64,000 nt of DNA from NCBI GenBank assembly GCA_014382445.1, contig JACNJS010000035.1:158985-222984 (forward strand). Direction: 5' to 3'. The DNA is from Bacteroidota bacterium. GTDB taxonomy: Bacteria; Bacteroidota; Bacteroidia; Bacteroidales; F082. Each line of letters begins with the position of its first letter. Position 1 is the first letter of the stretch. Shown piece by piece: positions 1 through 10,258 of this stretch. The position numbers and the translations under genes were made by a program. The notes below the pieces were generated by a model. It saw only the letters and a program-made list of their open reading frames with translations, was not told the DNA's origin and did not search any database.

Positions 1-161
1 TATGCTTTAAGTTCTTTCTGAAGCGAATCTGTTTCAGGCATTATTGTTAATATTTCATTTGAATCAATGTATCCGAATTTTGCACCGGATTGTCCAATTC
101 CAACGTTTGAAATAAGAACAACAAGAGTTAATAATGCAATTACTTTTTTAGTTGATTTCAT
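1..161 (-). CDS. OmpH/Skp-family periplasmic chaperone, C-terminally truncated by window edge
   Basis: Reverse-strand reading MKSTKKVIALLTLVVLISNVGIGQSGAKFGYIDSNEILTIMPETDSLQKELKA; signal peptide plus GYIDS..IL..MPE motif as in the adjacent Skp paralog. Confidence 0.75.
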   Translation of the reverse strand, partial: MKSTKKVIALLTLVVLISNVGIGQSGAKFGYIDSNEILTIMPETDSLQKELKA

Positions 162-422
162 CTTTTTATTTAATAATGTGGTTAAAAATATTCAAATTTA
201 AGGGTTGCAAACTTAGTTAAAAATTGATAATGCCAACGCAAATAAGAAATTATGTGACAATAATTATGAAAAATTAACAATTTTTAAGGTTCAATTGTTC
301 GATTGCTCAATTGTTTAATTGATAACTACTTGAAAACACATCGTAGTTATAATATTCTTTTTGGTACTCATAATAAACTCATCAGCTATATCCTCACCAT
401 GATCGGGTTTAGCATCAATTTA

Positions 423-998
423 TTAGTCTCCCCGGTTTCGGCTATCACGCTTAACAGTTTGCATAACATTACCTACTTCATCAAGTACGTCATCGCTAAT
501 GTCGTATTTTGGGTCGGTATATAGCAAAGTCATCCCTCCTGATTTATCAAAAACGAAGGAGTAGTTATGAGTTGCAGCAATGCTTTCAATTGCGTTATAT
601 ACTTTTTCCTGTATTGGTTGCACAAGCTCCTGACGTTTTTTATAGAGTTCACCCTCGGCTCCAAAATACAATCGTTGAAGCTCTTTTACTTCCTTTTCTT
701 TTGTCACGATATCTTCTTCTCTTTTTCGCTTAATGTCTTCAGGTAATAAAACAGATTCTGCCTGATATTTTTGATACATTTCACTTACTTTGGCGTACTT
801 TGTTTCAATTTCTTTTTGCCACTTTGCCGATAATTCATCTAATTCGTCCTGCGCATCCTGAAACTCGGGAATATTATCAAGTATGTATTGGGTGTCGACA
901 TATGCGTACTTTTGCGACTGTCCGGCAACTGAGATACCAGCAAACAAAAAGGCTGTAACTAACAGCGCGAAAACAGAATTAACAACATTATTTTTCAT
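423..998 (-). CDS. OmpH/Skp-family outer membrane protein chaperone
   Basis: 191 aa, signal peptide, YAYVDTQYILDNIPEFQDAQDELDELSAKWQKEIE coiled coil; directly downstream of bamA. Confidence 0.88.
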   Translation of the reverse strand: MKNNVVNSVFALLVTAFLFAGISVAGQSQKYAYVDTQYILDNIPEFQDAQDELDELSAKWQKEIETKYAKVSEMYQKYQAESVLLPEDIKRKREEDIVTKEKEVKELQRLYFGAEGELYKKRQELVQPIQEKVYNAIESIAATHNYSFVFDKSGGMTLLYTDPKYDISDDVLDEVGNVMQTVKRDSRNRGD

Positions 999-1051
999 GA
1001 TTTTAAGATTTTATTTAATCTGATTATAGCAAAAACATTGCCAAAGTTAAA

Positions 1052-3700
1052 TTAATCCAACGATTGGTTTAGTGAAAAATGGAAATGACTACCATTAGCA
1101 CTAGGAATTCCATAAATTGGGTCGAACCCATAAGCCCAGTCGAGACCAAGCATTCCAAACATAGGTAGAAATACTCTAACTCCAAAACCAGCAGATCTTT
1201 TCATGTCAAATGGATTAAAACCCTGTGAACCAAGCCATGAATTTCCAGCTTCAACAAATGTAAGTGCATAAATTGTAGAACTCGGATTTAACGACAATGG
1301 ATATCTTAATTCAAGAGTATAACGTGTAAAAACGGTACCGCCAATATTTCTGTTTTCATAAAAGAAAGGTGTTATTGACTCATTTGTGTAACCTCGCATA
1401 CTTATAATTTCGCGGCCATCAAAATTTTGGGTTCCCGATAAACCATCACCTCCAAGGTAAAACCTGTCAAAAGGTGTTACTCCCAGATCATAATTGTAAT
1501 AGCCCAGGTAACCAAACCGGAATTTTGTAGCTAAAACAAGTTTTTCCATTAATTCAAAATACCAATATGCTTTTAGCTTCCATTTATGATATTCAATCCA
1601 TTTATATTTTTCAGTATCGTCAATTTGAGAATAGTCCTTCTCGGGGCTAAATAATGAATAGGGTGGAGTTAACTCAAGCCCCAATGAAATGTCAGAACCC
1701 CGACGGGGGTATATTGGCTGGTCAATTGAGTTCCTTCCAAAAATAATTTCATAATTTAGGTTATTATATGTGCCACTTCCGCTTCCAATATAAAATATTT
1801 TGGCATAATTTTGCAAATTATATAACTGGATATTAATCCCGTGGTATAGTGTAAAAAAGTCGTCGGGCCATGTAAGTCGTTTACCAATACCGGCGCTTAT
1901 TCCATTAATTACAAACGAAGCCCTTAGAGTATCTGATTTTGGCAAGCCGTTTGAATAAATCGAGTAATAGTATGAAACTGTTAACGCATTAGGTTTTCGC
2001 CCGCCTAACCAAGGTTCGGTAAACGACACACTCCAACTCATGTAATCGGCACCATATGTTTGAAACCGCAACGATAGCTTTTGTCCATCGCCGGAAGGAA
2101 TTGGTCTCCATGCATTAGCATTAAAGAAATTTTTAAAAGAAAAATTATTAAAGCTCAACCCCAAAGTTCCAATTATTCGGCCATAACCCCATCCACCCGA
2201 AAGTTCAATCTGGTCTGCCGATGTTTCTTCTACTACGTATTCAATGTCAACGGTTCCGTCGATGGGGTTTGGGTTTATGTTTGGAGCAATCGATTCGGGG
2301 TCGAAATACCTTAAGTTAGCTAATTCGCGTGTGGTTCTTATAACATCTTCGCGGCTAAATAATTGACCAGGCCTTGTGCGTAATTCACGTATTACAACAT
2401 GGTCGTTTGTTTTGGTATTACCTTTTACCGATATGTTTTTAATACGTGCTTGTTTCCCTTCAAATATTCTTATCTCCAGGTCAATAGAATCATTTTCAAC
2501 ATAAGTTTCAACAGGAGTGGCATTAAAAAAAAGATAGCCATTATTCATATAAAGTGAACTTACATCAAAGCCTGCAGGATTGTATTGAAGATTAGTTTCA
2601 AGAAGTTCGAGATTGTAAACATCTCCCGGCTGAATACCTAGTATTGTGCTTAAAAATAAGGATGAATAAACAGTATTTCCAACCCAGCTAATATTACGGA
2701 AATAATATTTATTTCCTTCATCGATGGTAATATCAATAGCTATATTTTCATTATCAAGTTTGTACACCGAATCAGAAACAATATGTGCATCGCGGTAACC
2801 TTTCTTATTATACTTTGCTATAATGAGGTCAAGGTCATCTTTATAATTAGATTTAATATACTTGGAGCCTTTGAAAATATTTACTTTAAAATTGTTTTTA
2901 ACATAAGCGATAGCATTATCGCGCATAGATTTAAATTTAAGAGTAATCACATCACTGGCAATATCAATAATAAAAGGGCCGAGGCTATCCAGAGGTGTAA
3001 AACTACCCCGCGCTTTTGTTTCTTTCATGCTTGACTTTACCACATCATACGAAAAGTTCTTAATACCGTAAATATTTATTTCCTGTATTTTAACTTTCCC
3101 GTGTTTTTTAATTTTAATTAACAGATCAACAAAGTTTAAATCTCGTTTATCTGGGGTTTCTTCTATATTTACCTCACTGTTAAGATATCCTTTATCAGCA
3201 TAAAAGTCTTTTATAATATTTTTTGTGCGGATAAGGAGGTGATCGGTAACCACATCACCACGAGTAAGATTTATTTTCTCACGGATATCATCAGCTTCTG
3301 TTTTTCGGATACCTTCAAAAGAAAATTTGCTCAACCTGGGGCGTTCATGCAAGATTATTTTCAGGAATATACTGTTTGATTTAATATCGGAAGCAACAAT
3401 GCTAATATTATCAAAAAGGCCTTGATCCCAAAGTTTTCGGATTGCCCCCGTAATTTCATCACCCGGTATTTTGATTCGATCACCAATTTCGAGATCAGAA
3501 AGCATAACTATAACATTCTTATCAAGATACTCTACGCCTTCAACTTCGATACCCCCTATGATATATTCGGTTGGTGCATTGTAACTAATCCTTGATAAAT
3601 CGCTGCCGATATTAATTTGGGCAGATGATACGTTAGTAAACAGTACAAAGCTAATTACTATAAAAAATCCTACTAGTTTTTTTCTTACCACTTTAATCAT
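1052..3700 (-). CDS. bamA: Outer membrane protein assembly factor BamA (POTRA + surface antigen barrel)
   Basis: 882 aa, POTRA-like repeats, C-terminal barrel with GGDGLSG..RGY and FGVRVFLPMFGMLGLDWAYGFD; neighbours skp and uppS. Confidence 0.95.
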   Translation of the reverse strand: MIKVVRKKLVGFFIVISFVLFTNVSSAQINIGSDLSRISYNAPTEYIIGGIEVEGVEYLDKNVIVMLSDLEIGDRIKIPGDEITGAIRKLWDQGLFDNISIVASDIKSNSIFLKIILHERPRLSKFSFEGIRKTEADDIREKINLTRGDVVTDHLLIRTKNIIKDFYADKGYLNSEVNIEETPDKRDLNFVDLLIKIKKHGKVKIQEINIYGIKNFSYDVVKSSMKETKARGSFTPLDSLGPFIIDIASDVITLKFKSMRDNAIAYVKNNFKVNIFKGSKYIKSNYKDDLDLIIAKYNKKGYRDAHIVSDSVYKLDNENIAIDITIDEGNKYYFRNISWVGNTVYSSLFLSTILGIQPGDVYNLELLETNLQYNPAGFDVSSLYMNNGYLFFNATPVETYVENDSIDLEIRIFEGKQARIKNISVKGNTKTNDHVVIRELRTRPGQLFSREDVIRTTRELANLRYFDPESIAPNINPNPIDGTVDIEYVVEETSADQIELSGGWGYGRIIGTLGLSFNNFSFKNFFNANAWRPIPSGDGQKLSLRFQTYGADYMSWSVSFTEPWLGGRKPNALTVSYYYSIYSNGLPKSDTLRASFVINGISAGIGKRLTWPDDFFTLYHGINIQLYNLQNYAKIFYIGSGSGTYNNLNYEIIFGRNSIDQPIYPRRGSDISLGLELTPPYSLFSPEKDYSQIDDTEKYKWIEYHKWKLKAYWYFELMEKLVLATKFRFGYLGYYNYDLGVTPFDRFYLGGDGLSGTQNFDGREIISMRGYTNESITPFFYENRNIGGTVFTRYTLELRYPLSLNPSSTIYALTFVEAGNSWLGSQGFNPFDMKRSAGFGVRVFLPMFGMLGLDWAYGFDPIYGIPSANGSHFHFSLNQSLD

Positions 3701-3708
3701 AAAATAAA

Positions 3709-4455
3709 TTAGCTTAATAATTGTTCACTTGTTAAACCAAACCTCCGCTCCCTGTACTGATATTCCACAATTGCTTTGTATAGCTCTTCTTCACGAAAAT
3801 CAGGCCATAGTACATTTGTAAAATAAAGCTCGGCATAAGCTATTTGCCATAACAGGTAATTGCTTATCCTTAATTCCCCACTCGTCCTTATTAGCAGTTC
3901 CGGATCGGGTATACCAAAGGTTGACAAATATTTTTCAAAAACATCTTCGGTTATATCTTTACTCTTTAACTTACCCAATTCAACATCAGATGATACTTTT
4001 TTTACAGCATCAATTATTTCCCAACGTGAGCTATAACTCATTGCGAGGGTTAGTGTCATCCTGTTATTTTTGGAAGTTCTTTCTATCGTTTCAATGAGCT
4101 TCCTGTAATTTTCATCCGGCAAGCTACTAAGATCACCAATGGCATTAAGCCGAATGTTATTTTTGTTTAATGTATCCAGCTCTTTAGCAATAGTTTCAAC
4201 AAACAACGACATCAAAGCATCAACTTCATCTTTGGGCCTGTTCCAGTTTTCGGTTGAAAAGGTATAAAGAGTAAGATATTTAATCCCAAGTTTTGCAGCA
4301 GTTTCGGCAATATTCCGCACTGAATCAACACCCTCATGATGACCACCAACGCGATCAAGGCCATGTTGAATTGCCCATCTGCCATTGCCATCCATTATAA
4401 TAGCAATGTGCTTAGGAAGTTTCTCAATATTTATTTTTTCTTTATAGCTTTTCAT
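3709..4455 (-). CDS. uppS: Isoprenyl transferase (undecaprenyl diphosphate synthase)
   Basis: HIAIIMDGNGRWA, YTFSTENWNRP, ELLIRTSGELRISNYLLWQIAYAELYF motifs. Confidence 0.96.
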   Translation of the reverse strand: MKSYKEKINIEKLPKHIAIIMDGNGRWAIQHGLDRVGGHHEGVDSVRNIAETAAKLGIKYLTLYTFSTENWNRPKDEVDALMSLFVETIAKELDTLNKNNIRLNAIGDLSSLPDENYRKLIETIERTSKNNRMTLTLAMSYSSRWEIIDAVKKVSSDVELGKLKSKDITEDVFEKYLSTFGIPDPELLIRTSGELRISNYLLWQIAYAELYFTNVLWPDFREEELYKAIVEYQYRERRFGLTSEQLLS

Positions 4456-4473
4456 TAAAAAATTTGATGAAAA

Positions 4474-5358
4474 TTATTTCCATTCTACATTATTACATCT
4501 TTTATTATTCTGCAAATCAAATTTATATGTAACAGTAATCCCTGTATAATTATACCAATCTTTAGTTTGGTCATCACCACGTTGCATAAAAGGATCGTGA
4601 GTCATCGAAGGGTCGCTTAAAATCTCTGCAGGATAATCAGGGTTTATATTTGATCCGGTTAAATAATATGTTGTGCTTACATCATCAATATAATCAGTTA
4701 AAGTTTTACGCATTCCCCATTCAAAGGTAAGCCCAAATCTTTCTGATATACTGTATTTAAAACCAAAACCAAATGGGAAGGCAACACTATACAGGTTATA
4801 TGGATTGCGGTTGGCAAAACCAATATTTTGCCCCTCAGTTCCAATTGGTTGCAGAGCAACACCACTAGATGATGTAGGTTTAAATGTAAAAAATGAGATT
4901 CCTCCAAAAATAAAAGGAGTAAAAAAGTTTTTTTTACTTCCTGTAAAATATTCCCAGAAATTAAATTCGGCAACTAAAGAGAAATCGTTGATTTTTGATT
5001 TAAAATTGAGATCACGGTTAATTACAGAACCTCCTGTGGCATCACTCCCCTGCACGTTACCACGATAATAAGAAAACTTTGCTGCCCATCGAGGGTTAAT
5101 ATTATACCGGGCAAGTGCGCCATATGCTAACTGTGTTTGATTATATGGCAGGGCAGGATTTAACTCTCCCAAATAATATGATGTTCCGCCAAACCCTCCA
5201 ATTTCAATAGTTTGAGCGTTAGAGGCATATGCAAACAAAATAATAGTTAAGCCAATCAAGGCCTTTATTACTATACGTATGAAACTATATTTCAGGGTTT
5301 TTTCTATCATTATAATTTTGACCGGCAAAAATATCACTTTTTTAGTTATGCTTAACAT
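4474..5358 (-). CDS. DUF6089-like outer membrane beta-barrel protein
   Basis: Signal peptide, IEIGGFGGTSYYLGELNP start and barrel-like sequence; lies between uppS and nadK. Start codon uncertain (internal Met at MIEKTLKYSF possible). Confidence 0.75.
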   Translation of the reverse strand: MLSITKKVIFLPVKIIMIEKTLKYSFIRIVIKALIGLTIILFAYASNAQTIEIGGFGGTSYYLGELNPALPYNQTQLAYGALARYNINPRWAAKFSYYRGNVQGSDATGGSVINRDLNFKSKINDFSLVAEFNFWEYFTGSKKNFFTPFIFGGISFFTFKPTSSSGVALQPIGTEGQNIGFANRNPYNLYSVAFPFGFGFKYSISERFGLTFEWGMRKTLTDYIDDVSTTYYLTGSNINPDYPAEILSDPSMTHDPFMQRGDDQTKDWYNYTGITVTYKFDLQNNKRCNNVEWK

Positions 5359-5438
5359 GAATTAGTTGGTATAAATCAATACACAACAAACTATTTTTTT
5401 TATGATATATTATTTCGTAAAGTCCTTATTAATTGTAA

Positions 5439-6317
5439 TTAATTCCTATAATCAACACCCCAATGCAGTTTATCGCGAATTGTAGAATAGAAGTTTTGAT
5501 TATTCATTTGAATAAGATTAACGCTGAATTTGCAACGCTTAATAATTATTTCATCATCTTTGCTAATTGCTGAGTGCCTTGAGTCCATTGTCATTAAATA
5601 CTTCTCTTCCCTGCCTTCGATCTTGATTTTAATAACACTCGAATCCTCAAGAATTATAGGACGAACCGTAAGATTGTGAGAGGCAATAGGTGCTACTATA
5701 AAGTTCTTCGACCCAGGTGTTACTATCGGGCCACCAACACTTAGTGAATAGGCTGTTGAGCCTGTAGGAGTTGATACTATTAGTCCATCACCCCAATATG
5801 AGTTTAAAAATGTGTCATCAACAAATACATGAACAACAATTAATGCCGTGGTGTTATTTCTATAAATAGTAAGATCATTTAATGCATAATTAATTTCGCC
5901 AAATAACCTCTTTGGTTGAACAAGCTGGAGAAGTGATCTTTTATCAATGGAATAATCTCCCTTGAAAACATTGTTAACAGCATCTGCAATATCGTTTTTT
6001 GAAATACTTGACAAAAATCCAAGACGCCCGAGATTTATTCCCAGTATTGGAATTCCGGAATCTCTAACGATTGATACTGTATCTAATATTGTACCATCGC
6101 CTCCAATCGAAAATAGTATATCAGCATTCTTCTTAATATCTTTATTTGTTTTGAAAAAAGAAATATTCGGCCCGAAATCCACTGCCGAGGCAATAGCTTT
6201 ATAATATGGCTCATAAATACTAATTTCGGAGTTTCTTTTTATCAGCTCATTGATCAATAGCTGTAAGTAACCTCTCTGATTGTCAGCATATACCTTTCCA
6301 AATAATGCTACTTTCAT
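5439..6317 (-). CDS. nadK: NAD kinase
   Basis: SIGGDGTILDTV, LGINLGRLGFLS, GDGLIVSTPTGSTAYSLSVGGPIV motifs. Confidence 0.96.
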   Translation of the reverse strand: MKVALFGKVYADNQRGYLQLLINELIKRNSEISIYEPYYKAIASAVDFGPNISFFKTNKDIKKNADILFSIGGDGTILDTVSIVRDSGIPILGINLGRLGFLSSISKNDIADAVNNVFKGDYSIDKRSLLQLVQPKRLFGEINYALNDLTIYRNNTTALIVVHVFVDDTFLNSYWGDGLIVSTPTGSTAYSLSVGGPIVTPGSKNFIVAPIASHNLTVRPIILEDSSVIKIKIEGREEKYLMTMDSRHSAISKDDEIIIKRCKFSVNLIQMNNQNFYSTIRDKLHWGVDYRN

Positions 6318-6539
6318 ATTAAAGGAATTTTTAACGGCAAATGTAACTTAAAAACCCTATGTAAATATTACAGAGGGATGTTATCACTAATCAAAATTAC
6401 TATGGAAAGCTTAACAAATTTCAAAATTTGATATTATTTGAACGATAACAAATATATTATCGGGCTAATATTTAGCAATTTAAGCCGGATTTTATGATGT
6501 GTATTATTTGTAATCCTTAGCTTTCCAACGAAAATCCAA

Positions 6540-6656
6540 TTAACTTTTTTTAACAGCTTTAAGCAGTGCGCTTTTCGATTGAACACCAACCAGCTTGTTA
6601 ACTACTTTACCGTTTTTAAATATGATAATCGTAGGAATGCTTCTGTATGGTGGTTC
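6540..6656 (-). pseudogene. Thioredoxin C-terminal remnant
   Basis: Reverse strand reads (stop)EPPYRSIPTIIIFKNGKVVNKLVGVQSKSALLKAVKKS(stop): cis-Pro SIPT, FKNG and VG of thioredoxin, but no WCxxC half; in-frame stop immediately upstream. Confidence 0.75.
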
Positions 6657-6675
6657 TTACATTCTACATCTTTTC

Positions 6676-9117
6676 TTAAAAATAAACTCTTGTAATACCG
6701 GATCCTCCAAATTCGATCGGAGCATCCCCAAACGTTTTAATTTCATCAACACTTTTCAGGTATTTGCGAATTATTTCACGAAGTATTCCATATCCCTTAC
6801 CATGAAGAATGCTAATTTCTTTCATGTTCAACAGTATGGCCTCATCAATGTATTTTTGTAACATCGACAGCGCTTCATCGGCGCGTTTGCCGCGTAAGTC
6901 GATAGTAAGTTTAAAATTGACCATTTTTTCATTAATATCGCTCACAATATCATTGTAGCCTTTTCTTTTTACAATATTGAATTTTGGTGCGACCGATTTA
7001 ATAAGCTTTGAAACTTTCGTTTTAATTTTTACATCATTAACATTTAAAAGAGCATCCGTTCCATCTATTGTTATTAATTCACCAATTATATCGGTGTTTT
7101 TTATCATTACAAAATCACCTTCATTAATTTGTTCATCCTTTATAATTTCCGACTCCTTTAAATGATTTTTTTTCTTTTTGTTTTTATTAACAGTGTTTAG
7201 TTCCTTTGTTTTTGGGGATTCCTTTTTTTGCTTAACCTTTAATTTTTCTTTTTTATTATCCAGTACTTTTCTTATTTCCTGTGTAACTATTTTATCAGCA
7301 CCAGCTTCTTTAATATCACGAATGGTTTTTTCAACATCTTTATTAGAAGTTTCAATTATAATTAATGCCTGCTCGTTGGCATCCTTTATTATTTGTTTTT
7401 TCGACTTCTCAAGACTATTGAGCAGATCAGTGTATTTTTCAATCATCCGACTCAAATTAATATCTGCAGACTCAGCTTTTTTCTGTTGCTTCAGTAATTT
7501 TATTTTGTCAATTTCCAGTTGCTGAAGCTGATGGTCGAAGCGGACATGCTTTCCTCCGCTTTTCTTTTTTGCTCTGTTTAGTACATGTGCCGGAAAGCCT
7601 ATTTTTTTTGCTATCTCGAAGGCAAAGGAGCTACCTGGTTTTCCGATTTGTAGTCTGTACAAAGGTTGCATTTCCTCAGAGTCGAACAGCATTGCCCCAT
7701 TAATCAATCCCGGCATTCGTTCGGCGGCAAGTTTTAAGTTAGTATAATGAGTCGTAATTAACCCATAGGTTTCTTTTTTATTTAGTTGCTCAAGAGTAGC
7801 TTCGGCAATCGATCCTCCAAGCTGTGGTTCAGTTCCGGTACCAAACTCGTCGATCAAAACAAGTGTGCTTTTATTTGCATTACGTAAAAAATATTTCATG
7901 TTTAACAAATGCGAGCTATAAGTACTCAAATCGTTCTCAAGCGATTGTTCGTCACCGATATCAATGAAAATATTATCAAATAACCGGAATTCACTATCGG
8001 GAGAAGCAGAAACTAATAATCCGCATTGCAGCATATATTGCAATATTCCAAAAGTTTTTAAGCAAACCGACTTTCCTCCTGCGTTTGGCCCCGATATGAT
8101 TAGTATCCTGTTTTCAGGAGAAAGTTCTAAGTTTAAAGGTACTACATTCTTTTTTTGTTCTTTGTGCGATAAATACAAAAGTGGATGTATGGCATCTCTT
8201 ATATCTACGGGTTTATTATGCGTAATAATTGGTTGTTTAGCTACAATTTTAATTGAAAACAACGCTTTTGCACAGATAAAATCAATTAATCCAAGAATAC
8301 GGTAAGCCTCAACTAGTTCATTTATTGAAGGACGTAACTCATCAGTAAAGTTTAATAGTATTTTAATAATTTCTCTGCGCTCTTCACTTTCCAGTTCCTT
8401 TATTTCATTGTTGATTTCGAATGACATAGGTGCTTCAACAAATACTGTTTGACCTGATGATGATTCATCGTGAATAATACCACCGATTGCCCTTTTATCA
8501 GATACTTTTAAAGGGATTACTGATCGGCCGTTACGGATTGTTATTTCTGCATTTTCAGGAACCCAGCCCGATTTTTGTGCCTTTTCAAATGCTTTTTTTG
8601 TTTCTTGAAATACCTGCTTTAATTTGCTGGTAATTGCCTGACGAATTATACGCAGGTTGTCAGATGCGTCGTCTCTGATTTCTCCTTTATCGTCAATTAT
8701 CTTTACAGCATTTTTCAGCAAATCCCCAGGAAAATTTACTTTATCAATTATGTTTTTTAACTCAGGATAGGCTTCTTTTTCGGTTTCTTTAAAATAATTG
8801 AGAATTTCCTCTATAGTGAATAATGATGTTTTTAAATTGAAAAGGGTATGCTGTTCAATATAGCTGCCCGGTGTTTTTAATTGAGTAATATCGTGAGTGA
8901 CATCGATATAGTCATGTGCTGGAAATGATTTTCCAATGGTGAGTATTTTTGTGAACTCGCTTGTTTGATTAAGCAATTTTTGAATTACACTAATATTTGA
9001 TGAAAACCGAATTTTATCTACAAAATTCTGCCCCATTGTACTAATACACAAGCTGCTTATTAGTTCCTTTATCTGGTCGAAGCCAATTTTTTGCTCGAAG
9101 TTAACCGGGTAGTTCAT
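6676..9117 (-). CDS. mutS2: Endonuclease MutS2 (MutS-like ATPase with C-terminal Smr domain)
   Basis: ISGPNAGGKSVCLKT Walker A, LVLIDEFGTGTEP Walker B, C-terminal DLRGKRADEAL...ILHGKGYGILR Smr motif. Confidence 0.95.
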   Translation of the reverse strand: MNYPVNFEQKIGFDQIKELISSLCISTMGQNFVDKIRFSSNISVIQKLLNQTSEFTKILTIGKSFPAHDYIDVTHDITQLKTPGSYIEQHTLFNLKTSLFTIEEILNYFKETEKEAYPELKNIIDKVNFPGDLLKNAVKIIDDKGEIRDDASDNLRIIRQAITSKLKQVFQETKKAFEKAQKSGWVPENAEITIRNGRSVIPLKVSDKRAIGGIIHDESSSGQTVFVEAPMSFEINNEIKELESEERREIIKILLNFTDELRPSINELVEAYRILGLIDFICAKALFSIKIVAKQPIITHNKPVDIRDAIHPLLYLSHKEQKKNVVPLNLELSPENRILIISGPNAGGKSVCLKTFGILQYMLQCGLLVSASPDSEFRLFDNIFIDIGDEQSLENDLSTYSSHLLNMKYFLRNANKSTLVLIDEFGTGTEPQLGGSIAEATLEQLNKKETYGLITTHYTNLKLAAERMPGLINGAMLFDSEEMQPLYRLQIGKPGSSFAFEIAKKIGFPAHVLNRAKKKSGGKHVRFDHQLQQLEIDKIKLLKQQKKAESADINLSRMIEKYTDLLNSLEKSKKQIIKDANEQALIIIETSNKDVEKTIRDIKEAGADKIVTQEIRKVLDNKKEKLKVKQKKESPKTKELNTVNKNKKKKNHLKESEIIKDEQINEGDFVMIKNTDIIGELITIDGTDALLNVNDVKIKTKVSKLIKSVAPKFNIVKRKGYNDIVSDINEKMVNFKLTIDLRGKRADEALSMLQKYIDEAILLNMKEISILHGKGYGILREIIRKYLKSVDEIKTFGDAPIEFGGSGITRVYF

Positions 9118-9454
9118 GCAGGCAAAGGTAGGGAAAGGAAGGATTGAATTTAGAGATTAACTTATATTAAAACTCCTCAGCATGTATTCCTCCCGGGCTG
9201 GTCTTTTTATGGTCTTTAAATCCATCAGTATAAAGTAACTCCTTCATTCCGTCAACCATTTTAGGATTTAATTATTTTCATAATCGGTGATATTTGTACC
9301 GATTGTGTTATTACGCAGTTTAGTTAATCTACTAAGTTCATGTTAATTATGTATGTTTATGAGTCGCAAAAATACGAATATCAATAATTTGAAAAAATAA
9401 AATGGAAGGTTAATTAAAGTTAAATAAGTCAAATTAACTCTGGAATTATCTATA

Positions 9455-10129
9455 CTAAAAGCTCAATCCAATAGTTGTGTTAAACCCATTCATTGGTGTT
9501 CGGTTGCTGCTCGGGTTGGAATGGTTTGGCCAGTATTCACTATTTTGATTGTTTTTTAATTTCAACCCGCCAATATCATATTCAAAACCAAGCATAAAAA
9601 CGGCGAGTCGTACATTTATACCAAACGAATACATAAACTGAGTATATGCATAATACATATCAATACCATTGTCAAAATTTTGGTGGTTATAATAAATTGC
9701 TCCTACCCACACCGGATTAAGTTTTGCAAATACATCGAATGACACAGCTCGGGCTGGTGAATACGTTAAAGATGGGCCAATTTTTGACCCCACAAAAAAA
9801 TTATAAAGATTTTCGCTTCCCTGGAGATTAAATACCTGGCTTTTAAGAGATATAAAATCCACATTAATACCCAATCGGAGTCCATCACCTAAATTAATAC
9901 CATTGAGTATAAATATGGTTCCAATTTCAAAGATGCCGCCTATCTTTGATTCTGCATTCAATCCCGTTTTTAGATCGTTTATGTTGCTATAGCCATAATA
10001 TGTCCATGTTGGTGTTGATAAACCAGCTCTAATGTAAAATCGTTTATTCAGGTCGCCTGATTCAAAGTCTTGTGAAAATACAGATGATGAGATAATTGCG
10101 GCTAAAATGAAGATAATAATATTTTTCAT
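9455..10129 (-). CDS. Outer membrane beta-barrel protein (hypothetical)
   Basis: 224 aa, signal peptide, alternating beta-strand pattern ending FNTTIGLSF. Confidence 0.65.
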   Translation of the reverse strand: MKNIIIFILAAIISSSVFSQDFESGDLNKRFYIRAGLSTPTWTYYGYSNINDLKTGLNAESKIGGIFEIGTIFILNGINLGDGLRLGINVDFISLKSQVFNLQGSENLYNFFVGSKIGPSLTYSPARAVSFDVFAKLNPVWVGAIYYNHQNFDNGIDMYYAYTQFMYSFGINVRLAVFMLGFEYDIGGLKLKNNQNSEYWPNHSNPSSNRTPMNGFNTTIGLSF

Positions 10130-10205
10130 TTTATGAGATTTTAGTTTACAATAATTGGGTTTAAATTAAAATCCTCAACTATTATATCATGTTTTGCTAA
10201 AGTAC

Positions 10206-10238
10206 AAAAAAAAGCCGAATCATTCGAATCGGCTTTTT
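10206..10238 (-). terminator. Rho-independent terminator downstream of tsf
   Basis: aaaaaaaAGCCGAatcattcgaaTCGGCTttttt: hairpin flanked by A-run and T-run 21 bp after the tsf stop. Confidence 0.8.
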
Positions 10239-10258
10239 AAATAATTTTTGAAGAACTT

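Noticed and set aside
2081-3034. Plus-strand ORFs at 2081-2314 and 2783-3034
   Set aside because: Antisense shadows inside bamA, without recognisable motifs or plausible upstream signals. The same reasoning was applied to the other ORFs fully opposite or out of frame within well-supported genes (e.g. 4698-4973, 7178-7525, 11496-11840, 21052-21389, 39317-39713, 57560-57850).
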